Shown: positions 13,601 to 25,600 of the stretch, in pieces | Numbering within the stretch: position 1 is the stretch's first letter | Layout: each line of letters begins with the position of its first letter | Assembly: GCA_030544215.1 (NCBI GenBank) | Contig: JARZZO010000001.1 | Span: forward strand, 42,253,098 to 42,317,097 | DNA: 64,000 nucleotides | Source: Zantedeschia hybrid cultivar | Lineage: Eukaryota > Streptophyta > Magnoliopsida > Alismatales > Araceae | Direction of reading: 5' to 3' | Notes under the pieces: generated by a model | Databases searched by the model: none | What the model saw: the letters and a program-made list of their open reading frames with translations, nothing else | What the model was told of the DNA's origin: nothing | Position numbers and translations under genes: made by a program

Positions 13601-16600
13601 AAGACCAGGCATGCTTATTTTGAAGAAAGGAAGCACATTTGTTTTTAAGCCTTATTATCCTCACCGCTTTGCACAGAACTTCGGATATGACCAGATGGTG
13701 CCTCTGAGCCTTATATTCTCTAGCCTTCCTCGGGTTTACGAAAGCCAGAATGGACATTTGGTGGTCCGACCTTGGTGGAACAGTTTTCAGCATACCAGTG
13801 CTTCCGGTAGAGCTCAAGTGCCTTCTCCCACCTATGAGGGTGGTATGACTGTAGCTTATGCCAATTGGTGGCACAAGCGCGGGGGCAATATTCGCCAACG
13901 CTCTAAATTTATTCGAGATTCTGAGTCTTCTCGCCAGGGCCATGGGCTTCTTTCTCCCCTCAGGGTATCACACCAAGTATCTCACAGGCATGCGCGGGAT
14001 CGAGAAAGTCTTCAGTTCATCACGCTTACAAAGGGCATGACGCTTTGTCTCCCAAGAAGCTGAAGGGGAAACAATAGTCTTCTGCAGAGGAAGATTTCTA
14101 CGTGACGGCAGCCCCCGATTATGTGTGGACCAACTAGTTTCTTGCAGATTGTGGCCTTCCTCTGAAGCCCTCGATGGACACTACCCATCTGGAGCTTCAA
14201 TAGTGACCCTGCTCGGCACTAGCTCAGATATATCAGCCGGACATTGTTTCTCTTTGGACCTCGGCGTGAGGCCTTTCTAGCTTTGAGGGCCCACACTGTT
14301 GGCGACATTTGGAAGGCGGTGGGCCAAGTAGCCTCCCTACTAAGCGTGTCTTTTCATACCCTGATTCCAGAGCCTCCTACCCCCTTTGCTCAGCCAGGTG
14401 ATCCTTTTTTCTTAATCTTTTATTTCACACTGAGGCTCTGGAATCAGCCCCTTTTTTGGCTCCTAACACTCCCTTTTCTTATATTAGGGGATGCCCCATC
14501 TTCTGCTCCTCGACCCACGGCTTTAGCTCCTACCTGATCCCCATCTTAGATCCCGCAGTTCCTAATGTTTCTGTCCCCACGACAACTCCCAGTGAGTTAC
14601 AAGCCCTGATTGCTATTACTAAGGAAGCCGCAAAAGGAAAGAAGCGAATATTGGAAGAGGAGGAGAGCCAGCAGGCTGTTAGGCCTCGTCTCGATCTGCC
14701 TCGATCCCCCGCTCCTGTCATTCTTCCAGGTGACAACCTTCTCACCTTGGCTTCTTTTCATTTTCTGCCGTTAATTTCGTCTTCTTTCTGAACTTATCCT
14801 TCCTCTCTTAGGAAAAAGAGAGATCGAACTTGAGGACCTCTTTCCAAAATGCGCCTTCTCGACTCCCCTTGTTCCTTCTTCAGAGGTTCCAGCCGTCTGT
14901 AAACACCGATTTTGGACCACCCTTTTGGTCATGAGTCCCCTCCATCATTAGCCCTTTACCACCAAAATCCCCGCATTTAGCCATCTCAGCCCACTAGCAA
15001 CTAAACCCATTAACTAAACCCCGTCTTTCACCACCTTTTCGTGAAAGGCCAGCCAGTCCCCCTTCCACCCCCTTCGAAGGCCACCCCTTGCCTTCTACAC
15101 CCTTAGAAGGCCAGCCACCTTGCCTTCCACCCTTTTAGCCAACCTTTTCCACTTTTTACCACCTTTCCGTGGAAGGCCAGCCCCTTGCCTTCCATCTCCT
15201 TCGAAGGTCACCCCTCGCCTTCTACCCCCTTCGAAGGCCAGCCACCTTGCCTTCCACCTTTTAGCCACCTTTTTCACTTTTTACCACCTTCTCGTGGAAG
15301 GCCAGCCCCCTTGCCTTCCACCTCTTTCGAAGGCCACCCCTTGCCTTCCACTCCCTTCGAAGGCTAATCGGGCCGCCTTCCACCACTTCATATGGAAGGC
15401 AAGTTGGCTGGCCGTCCACTCCCCTAACTACCACCTTGACCTCGTCTTCCCCACGATCTCCTCTACTCGCCGCCCACGTCCCCACTACTCCGATCACTCC
15501 CCACTCCGGCGACTGCCACGCGCATCACCTCCGACCCTTGACCACTTCCTATTGGCTGAAGGTTGATTTACGGGGATTTAGACCCCTATTTCCTCCTACT
15601 TTTTCCTTCATCTATTTAAACCTCCCAGGTTCCCTCGAGCAAGGGGGTTGGGGAAAGGGGATTAAGAAGGAGTTTCTTTCTCGGAGCGGGTCGGCTTTGA
15701 GGAGTTGAGCGGGCAAAGAGTCAGAGCGCTGTTTCAGGAGGAACGTCACTCCAAATTGGCTTGTCTTCCTAACCTTCTCTTTACTTTTCACCTTTTTCAC
15801 TTCATTGCATTTCCAATTTCCATCCATGCCGTAACATCCTCCCTCTTTCACTCTCTTTTACCTTCAACACATCATTTCACTTTTCACACACGAGCACTTA
15901 TCTGCATGCATACATCCTAGAATGACTTAGCAATCCCTATTTACCCCCAGAGGTTTCAAACAAAAAAAATCAGGAGGTGGGTGGCCATAACATATGGTCA
16001 CCTTCCCTCCCAAACACCCATCCGGTGCGTCTCCCTCTAATTTTAGTTAATTTTTATGTTTGCATGAACGGATCCTACATGTCACAGTTCTAATCGGGCT
16101 ATTTCTTTTCTTTGTTTGTCTTTTCTTTTCAGGGACTCTTACCAGATCCTGCGCGCGGACTACCGAGCTCTCCTCTTCTGGCCGGCCGGAGGAAGAGAAG
16201 GGGAAACCACCATCTTCCGCTCCCACAGAACGCGATCACATCCTCACCATCCTGCAGAGCACAGAGACCGTAAGGTAATGCTCCTGACGATCACATCCTT
16301 TATTTCTAAGCCCCTTTACATCGCCACAGTGCTAAGACGAACGGAGGGACCCTCGGTCGGAAGCCCGCAGCGGCGACGGGGGGACGTTCCAGGCGCCTAC
16401 AGCCCTTTGGCGATCACGGTGGGACACTCTCTTGCTCGCCGCGCAGGTAAGACAACTTAAAATACAAAAGCTCCTGTGGACGGCCAAGTACTTGGCCGCC
16501 CAGGATCCTGAACGGCCAAGCGCTTGGCCGCCCAGACCGGACGGCCAAGTACCTGGCCGTCCAGGCTCTAGGACGGCCAAGTACCCTGCCGTCCAGGCGC

Positions 16601-19600
16601 CGACCTTTTCTGGCTGCCTGATTTTTTTTTAGTCCTTTTTATATTTCTGATTAAATTGTTGCATTCTAGTTTGCCTTTTTCGTTTACTGTTCTCTTGTCT
16701 TTTCTTTTCTTTTATGTCTGCTGGATTGTGGGTTGATTCAAGGGTGCTATCCGCATGGGTTTTTAAGGAAGAGCCGGCATCACATCTCTAGTCACCTCTC
16801 CCGCAGGGTCTGACTCTCTACCTGAGGATTCCCACTCGGGTGCGACTAGTCTTATTCTGTTGGGAACCTCCGTCAGTCTCCGCGAGCCAGAGATTCCCAC
16901 TTGGCCGCCGAGCAGGTTGTACTTAAACCACCTAATAAGATCCCGGGTGTTGTGTGAGGAATTAATTGAGCCTTTCTGTTCACAATTATCCACCTATATG
17001 TGTCACTGAGAGAATCATTTCAAAATTTAAAGACACCTAATTAAACCTTGGTGGAACATGTTTTGAAAGAAAAATTCCAGGATCGTTAAGGGTTTGAACT
17101 TGATTTATTAGAAACCGACTCTCATAATACACAGTTAACCTTCCAAGTGAAATATAAAATCGCTTAGGATTTGTATTTCATAATGAACCAAATGTACGTT
17201 AACACTGTGTATGGTGACATGTATGAGTTTGGTAACAATGTCACACACAACCCTCTGTTTGAGATTGAAGAGGATCCACAACCAACATTTGTGGGCATGT
17301 TCCAAACACCTAGAAAGGAACTTAAGGCAAGATACTTGGATGAATCTTCCTCTTCAGAAAGTGACCCTGTAATCCCCAACAGAAACTTCCAAAACCCAAG
17401 AGAGGATTCGGAACTTACTGTCGTGTTATCACGGTACACCCCTGATCAACTCATCTAGTGGGCCTCCTGTGGCAAAACTCAAGATGCCACTCCTCGGAGA
17501 ACTCACCTCCAAACATCTTCCAACAGAGCTCAGACCCGCACTAACCAGCCAACCCCTACTCCAGTTGCTCTACATGTCATGCCGATTCCAGTCTCTCCAA
17601 CTACACCTCCTCCAGAGCAGAAAGAATTCATTTACAAAAGTGAGGTTGAAACCTGTGTGCGTAAGCTCATGGCCGAGGAACTTACCCTAACACAACCGCA
17701 CTCCCTCTCGAGTTATTGCAAGCTCCCACTAGTCTACTTTCCACCAGGATTCAAAGCCCCCGAGTACAGGAAATATGATGGCACCTCTGACCCTCATGAT
17801 TACCTGTCATGTTTCCTCATGGATTCCCATCAATGGCTCTACGACAGAATCCTCCTTGTCCATTTGTTCCATAAATCCTTAGAAGGTGAGGCCTTAAGAT
17901 GGTTTTCTTCCTTGCCCGCCACAGACCTAATCAATTTTGACATGATCTCCGAAAAATTCATCACTCAGTTTAGTTATATGACAACCATGCCTCCCACCTT
18001 ATTTGATCTTGTGATGGAGAAGATGAAGCCTAAAGAGGAGTTCACGTATTTTGCCAACAGGTGGAGGGCAATGGCCTCTAGGGCGGAAGTGGCAATCCCC
18101 GAATCTCAAGCTATCACCATGTTGGTCAATAACGCTACCCCACAGCTTCGAGCTATTCTCATGCTAAGCGAATTTCATACATTCGCACAACTTTATAATC
18201 GAGCTCGGGTAGTTCAATCTCAGATCTGGAGTTCCACTTTGCCATCCTTCTTTGAAAATCAGAACAGAAATAAAAGGACTACACAAACTCCACCAATAGA
18301 GGGAGTGACAATCAATGAACAGGTGAGTGCTTTGGGGCAACCCTTTAGGTCACTCAGTCCTATGTCCAGATCAGACAACCAATCCAATCAGAAATCATGT
18401 TCAGCAGTTCCCCCTTTCTCTAGCGTCAAGATCAATTGGGGGCACATGAAAGAGGCTAGTGAAACCTTGAAAGTCAAGGACCCTCCGCCCTCTTATCAGG
18501 TGGCCCAAGATCCATCTAGCTCTCTAGAAAGGGTGAGCACCCTTGTCAAAAATTTGGAACCAAATGTCGATCGTAGAGGACAGTACTGGGAGTATGAAGA
18601 GGTTGGGATATGGCATGAGTGCCCCACTAGGATGACCAAACCTAGAGAGCCGTTGCAAGGAGTCTCCACTATTATCCAAGACAAACCTTTAGTCTTGATA
18701 CGATCTAGGGAACAACCAACAGTCATCAACCCAATCACTCTAGTCCAAGCTCCCTCAATTCCAATCAGAGAGTCTCCTCTATCCATCTTGTGTCCAACAC
18801 CAAAGCCGGGTCCAGTAACCCAATTCTGCCTAACGAATTCACCACCAGTTCAACCACTAAAGTCAGATCAAGCAGTGGATCCCAGTCCGATTGGTGTTAC
18901 ATTGGGAAATCGCATCATTCCCCCAACAAGTCAACCCTTGGACTCTCAAGAGGATTCAGATCTGTCTAAGTATGACATCCTACAGCATCTAGGGAAAACT
19001 CCTGCTAAGATGACAGTCCTAGAGTTGATTGGGAGATCTCCTACACACAGGGAGACATTGTTCAAGTTCCTCCAGCGCATTACACTCAATGAAGATCTTC
19101 CTATCAGGGGGGTCACCAATGTCATTCTCTCAGTCACCCAGACACCTACCATATCCTTCACAGATAAGAGTAGCTCCCCCTGAATGCCAATCCCTTCCCT
19201 CATGCTTGACCCCAACACTCAGGAGTCACTCATTGGACTCCATCCTGTTGGATACTGGGGCATCAATCAATGTCTGTCCGCTCAAGACTCCCAAGAAAGT
19301 AGGGATCGACCCAGAAAAGGTTGAGTCTACTTCCATGATGGTCTCAAATGGGAAACTGGAAATTGGGCCAGTGGCCATGATCTTTGAATTCTACATCCTT
19401 AATGTCAAGCCCATATACAACGTCGTTCTGAGAAGGCCTTGGATGGACCAGACCCTAGGAGTGCCCTCCACTAATCATCAGCACTATAAATTCCCATACA
19501 ATAGGAAGATTGTCAAAATGCAGAGAACTCCCTGTCTTGAGTCTTTGGGATCACTCTCGACTGAACCAATTCCATCCATGATCACTTCTGAAAAAGGGGC

Positions 19601-22600
19601 AGAGCCCATCCTTTCATCGGTCGACTCTCAGCTCAAGTCCCAGCCTAGCATAGGTTGGCAGCTTATGGACAAAATGGGATATTGTTCGGAATCTGGCATA
19701 GGCAAGGAAGAGCAAGGAATTCAAGAGCCTATCTTTGAAAATCCGACCATTACGGGATTCAAATTGGGTTACATACTAACCAAACCAACTGAAGGATCAA
19801 GAAAATGGAGTCCCTTGGATCACTTTGTGAAGGAAAGTCAAGAGGTACTCAAGATACACTATCTTGAGGATGAGTTGAAGGAAACAAGTAATAAGGTTCA
19901 AAGAGAAGATGCAGAAGAGTTCGGTATACAGTTGTTGTTCTATGAACCAACCACTCAACAAGGAGCCTCCTTAGTGAGGGATGAACAGGTCCCCACCGCT
20001 CTCATTCCCTTGCTACTTCACACACCTGCCCTTCTTAGGCTTTTATCACCGGTCGTAGCACACTCCTGGGGCAATTCTGCCATCATTGGGTCTGTGTCTC
20101 AAGGACCCACCTTTGCAACATGTCTGACTCACCCTCAGAGTCTTGTACATAATCGCTTAGGGATTGGATAGCTTCCTCTTTATCTACAAGTTGTAGAGGT
20201 AAGTAAGTTCTTTCATTTCTAGTTAGCAAATAAGTGTAAATATTTGAAAATTGTTCCTTTGGATATGAGTCTATTTGAAGAAGTTTTACCCTTAAAAATA
20301 CAAAAAAAATTCAAAATTTTCAAAATCTCAAAAAAATTGAATATCCAAAAAGCATCAAAAATATTTATAAATATGTGCATACTTTAATGAAAATGACAAA
20401 AAAAAATTAGAAAAGACACAAAATCCAACTGTTTGGTGACTGCCATGTAACCCCCTGTCTAGGTCTAGTTGCATGATAGGTTGGGTTAACATTGAGGTTT
20501 GGCTAAGACTTTGGTCCACCAGAACCTTGGACGTGTCTACTTTACTTTCATACGGATCCCTATGCTCATCATGAGATGCACACACTTACACGTTTTTTCA
20601 AAAGGGAACCTTCTTAAAGTGAGTTCCAAGTCTTTAGTGTACTATCAAAATGCAACCTTTGCTCTTCACCTCTCGACCGATCAGGACAGTTGACGCCCTT
20701 AAACGGTCGAGCTCAACAAATTGCGGTTCCTCCATAACCCGATAGATGTAACCCCTTAAAAGGGCCCAAAATTGAAATGTAAAAGACCAGAGCACGTGAA
20801 GAGGGCAGTGTCCCCGCAGGCGGAATATCAAATAACCCCAAAAATGTCAAGAGTGGAAAAGAAACACAAAAAAAGAAAAGGGGTTCAAACAATCATGAAA
20901 AAAGCCTGGTCGTTACCGTGCCTGGCCATGAAATCTAATAAAGGCCTGAAAAGTCAAAATAGGGGCATCTAGGAGGTCAAAAGAAGTCCGTTTTGTCACA
21001 GCTCGTCCTTTTAACGGTTTTGTCAATCCTCCTTTGAGGTTTATCTCCAAAATTTCTTCACTTTTTCCCCCTCAAGGTTAGCACGAGATAGCTATCTAAA
21101 GACCGAACATCATTTTAAAATGGTTCATTTTTCAAAAACCGTCACATGCTCGCATGATCACAGGAGTCTAAAATGGGTGAAGAGTAATGTCGATGTTTCT
21201 GGGGAACTAACTTCTTAACCATAATCTCAATGTGTACTCTCGAAAACTTCGGGCTTAGGTCAATACATGCGCGTCACCAATCGGTGCGACGGCGTCTGAT
21301 TCCGGGTCAGCGTCGTGCGGTTGACCGTTAGGGTTCCAAGGTGTTCCACCACATACCTTCTAGATTGTGAGGAAAGAGACCCGGGTCGGGCAAATTATTT
21401 ACCTCGAAAACTTTTTGGGCAAACTTGGTGATCGGAAGCAGCTGGGAGCCTAAGCATAGCATGACGGTACTGTCATCAGTATGAGTCTTAGCCGGTCAAG
21501 GTTAGTTTGAGTCTAGAGGCCCAAATCAATCTAGATGTGTGCTTAAGATACCTGGGAGGTTGAGTGTGCATTTCCCTTCCATCATCCAACCAGCCTAAGT
21601 TTGGGCAGTCACCAGGCAGGCGGAATCAAAAATATGTTTTCATCACACACTCCACTTATTAATATCCGCTATCATTTGCATATTTACTTCTTGCATCAGT
21701 TTCGATATTCTTCCTTTTGTCTGGTTAGTAACACGGCCTCTTGACCCTATGCGAAGGCTAGGAAAAAGGTAGTTGCTCTTTTGGGCAAGGGGCCGAAAAC
21801 AGATACTACTAACTGTTTCCCCTTCATTTCTGTGCATACAGGAAAAAAGATTCTGTCCAAAAGGTGGACACTTTTTGCTGTCGAGTCGAAGCCGAAAGCA
21901 GCCGGATTGACATTCTACTTTGAGAATGGCCATATCTTCCGTGCTGGCTTCGACTCGACATGGACCTTTGACCCTCGTTTCCTTGCAGCTTATCATTAAG
22001 ATATTGTGGATCATTGATTATTTACATTTACTGATGTGCGATCTTGCAGCTGCAGGAAATCCGAAGCAAGTAGGATTGAAAACACATGAGGCTAATAACT
22101 TCGGGCGTATAGACTCTGAGTTCCTCTTTAAACAAAACAATGAGGAGTCTATATTCCCCAAGCTATTCGATTGGCCAATAAATCCCTCATGTTTGCATTA
22201 GGAATTGCATTAGGAATTTGTTTTTCTAAATTTCAACCCAGCATGCATTTACATAAGCATTCATCCTCGCCCTAGGGGCAATGACCATCATTCATCACTC
22301 TGCTTAACCCATCGATGATCTGTGTTTCTGGCACTTGTACGTTTGTTAGCCTTTTGAATTGCAAGACCCCTTCCTCCTTTTTTCAGCATGTGTGCTTGAG
22401 ATTCTCTCACTTGGCGATCCCATGATGCGCCAGGCCACCGCGCGCCCGTTGTGTTGAGAGCTCTTCAAGTCACATTCCTACACCTTTCATACTCGAGATC
22501 TCCTTGGGCCAGATCGCTACATTCTGGTGCACCAAAGCCTCGCGGTTCCAGCACCCGGAGGTCCCACAGACTGTGATTCTCTAGTACTGAACTTTGTTCC

Positions 22601-25600
22601 TTTTCCTAAACCACTCTTGCAACTCAAATAGCCAGCCTTCATGCATTTGCCGCATTCGCATGTCATCCTTGGGGATAGCTCATCCTTCTCCGGGCTGTCC
22701 AAAATCAGTTTCGATTTCCGGAACACCTATTTATCACTCCATTCCATTCCACTGCAAAACAGGTGTCCCGGAGGGGCATTTGTAAACACCGATTTTTGAC
22801 AACCCTTTTGGTCATAAGTCCCCTCCATCATTAGCCATTTACCACCAAAATCCCCGCATTTAGCCATCTCAGCCCACTAGCAACTAAGCCCATTAACTAA
22901 ACCCCGTCTTTCACCACCTTTTCGTGAAAGGCCAGTCAGTCCCCCTTCCACCCCCTTCGAAGGCCACCCCTTGCCTTCTACACCCTTAGAAGGCCAGCCA
23001 CCTTGCCTTCCACCCTTTTGGCCAACCTTTTCCACTTTTTACCACCTTTCCGTGGAAGGCCAGCCCATTGCCTTCCATCTTCTTCGAAGGCCACCCATCG
23101 CCTTCTACCCCCTTCGAAGGCCAGCCACCTTGCCTTCCACCTTTTAGCCACCTTTTTCACTTTTTACCACCTTCTTGTGGAAGGCCAGCCCCCTTGCCTT
23201 CCACTCCCTTCGAAGGCCAATCGGGCCGCCTTCCACCACTTCATATGGAAGGCAAGTTGGCTGGCCGTCCACTCCCCTAACTACCACCTTGACCTCGTCT
23301 TCCCCACGATCTCCTCTACTCGCCGCCCACGTCCCCACTACTCCGATCACTCCCCACTCCGGCGACTGTCGCGCGCATCACCTCCGACCCTTGACCACTT
23401 CCTATTGGCTGAAGGTTGATTTACGGGGATTTAGACCCCTATTTCCTCCTACTTTTTCCTTCATCTATTTAAACCCCCCAGGTTCCCTCGAGCAAGGGGG
23501 CTGGGGAAAGGGGATTAAAAAGGAATTTCTTTCTCGGAGCGGGTCGGCTTTGAGGAGTTAAGCGGGCAAAGAGTCAGAGGACTGTTTCAGGAGGAACGTC
23601 ACTCCAAATGGGCTTGTCTTCCTAACCTTCTCTTTACTTTTCACCTTTTTCACTTCATTGCATTTCCAATTTCCATCCATGCCGTAACATCCTCCCTCTT
23701 TCACTCTCTTTTACCTTCAACACATCATTTCACTTTTCACACACGAGCACTTATCTGCATGCATATATCCTAGAATGACTTAACAATCCCTATTTACCCC
23801 CAGAGGTTTCAAACAAAAAAAATCGGGAGGTGGGTGGCCATAACATATGGTCACCTTCCCTCCCAAACACCCATCCGGTGCGTCTCCCTCTAATTTTAGT
23901 TAATTTTTATGTTTGCATGAACGGATCCTACATGTCACCGTTCTAATCGAGCTATTTCTTTTCTTTGTTTGTGTTTTCTTTTCAGGGGCTCTTACCAGAT
24001 CCTGCGCGCGGACTACCGAGCTCTCCTCCTCTGGCCGGCCAGAGGAAGAGAAGGGGAAACCACCATCTTCCGCTCCCACAGAACGCGATCACATCCTCAC
24101 TATCCTGCAGAGCACAGGGACCGTAAGGTAATGCTCCTGGCGATCACATCCTTTATTTCTAACCCCCTTTAAATCGCCACAGTGCTAAGACGAATGGAGG
24201 GACCCTCGGTCGGAAGCCCGCAGCGGCGACGGGGGGACGTTCCAGGCGCCTACACCGTCGTCCTTCCCTCGGCTAATTTATTTAGACCTGCTTTATGCTT
24301 TATCTGCTTATTAGGGTTTGGTTAATACTCTTTATAATAGGTGCCGATGTTGCTTCCCTCCCTGTTACTTCTAGGGCTTCAAACGAAGTTCTTCCTACCG
24401 CAAATGGTATGCGGTTTGCCTTTATGGATTTACTGGAGTCTTTTATTTACATGGCCAGATTTGACTCACTTATATCCTTTCCTTCTCTTTATTAGGAACC
24501 AGCATCCCTGATCCATCTTCTTTGAAGGTCTATTCGCAGAGACATCCAATTACTCCTTAGGTCTGTGAATTTACAATGCTTTTCTACTTAGTGCCCCCTC
24601 CCCTTTTAAGCTTCTGATCTTGCTTTCCTTTCCAAGTGCAGGGGGGTATCTCAGTCCACCAATATCAAGCTTACGGGGGATAATGAGGACTTCGGAGACT
24701 TGGACTGGGTAGACTTCGAGCCAAACCTTTCAGATGTCCCCCTATTTAATCAAGTGTATCAAGATATTATGGGGGACGGCATCATATTTGACGATGACCC
24801 TCATCTTTCGTACGACTCTTTATCCCTTCTCTTTCGTTCTTAATCATATATAATCTTGTAGTTATTGACGCGGCTGATCTCTTTTCTTTCTCCTGTGTAG
24901 ATTTGACTGTGGAAGACCTTGCTCAGCTCGACCTTACACCTTTGGCCATTCCGCCTACTGATCAGGCTTCCAGTGGTAGGGTTTCAGACGCCACTTTAGC
25001 GGAGGGGGTTTCTCTTCTAGTTGTGGCTGCTTCGGCAGCTGCTTATATAACACCTTGCTTGCTCCCCTTTTCTCTTTTGCTTTCCTTTCTGTTGTTTGTT
25101 GTTGATTTTCACTACCCCGTTTGTTTTGCAGTCATGGACTTGCCTGATGCGGGACAAGGGATGGTGTCCAATGTTCTGATGCTCCCGACAGGGGAAGCCA
25201 CCGTCCCCTCAGTCATAGGTGAGGCTTTGGCGACCATATTTGAGACTCCTGGTCAGCTTATTGTTTCCATTGTCCCAGCTAAGGTGATTACAGATCTGAT
25301 CACCTCCAGACCAGATGGTCTTTTAGTAGTTTCTCCCGTGCTCAGTAAACATCCTATTTCCGCCCTCCGTTTTCTTTCTTATTGCATTCTTAACGTCTGA
25401 TCTCTTCCTACGGGATAACCAATTTTATAGGACCCGCAGAAGATCCGACCAGCATTCACATCCACTCGGGCTCTCCTGCGCTATCTGGGAATTCTGTGCA
25501 TATTGTGTTGCTATTGCTTCTGTGGATGGGGAGGACCCTGGCAGTCCTACTTCCGCCTTGCGAGAGCTTTGCCGAGGTCCTGCGACACCTGTCTTCCCAG

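Larger units (their letters stand above)
14898..24254 (+). mobile_element. complete non-autonomous LTR retrotransposon (gag-pro only)
   Basis: 9357 bp with LTRs of 1504 bp (14898-16401) and 1474 bp (22781-24254), both TGTAAACACCGA...GGCGCCTACA, flanked by the perfect duplication CCGTC (14893-14897 and 24255-24259). The inside holds a primer-binding site, a leader with a palindrome array, gag (17171-19183), a protease/G-patch frame (to 20171), and 2.6 kb without any RT, RNaseH or integrase motif. It must have been mobilised by another element. The gag (KYDGTSDP), primer site and polypurine tract point to the Tat lineage. By eye about 38 substitutions separate the LTRs apart from one 30-bp indel, so this is a fairly recent insertion. 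It lies inside the PMD gene, in the same orientation. Confidence 0.93.

Noticed and set aside
15120..15566. Pro-rich open frame in the LTR (and its copy at 23003-23419)
   Set aside because: Follows the 30-bp LTR units; it is duplicated because the LTR is.
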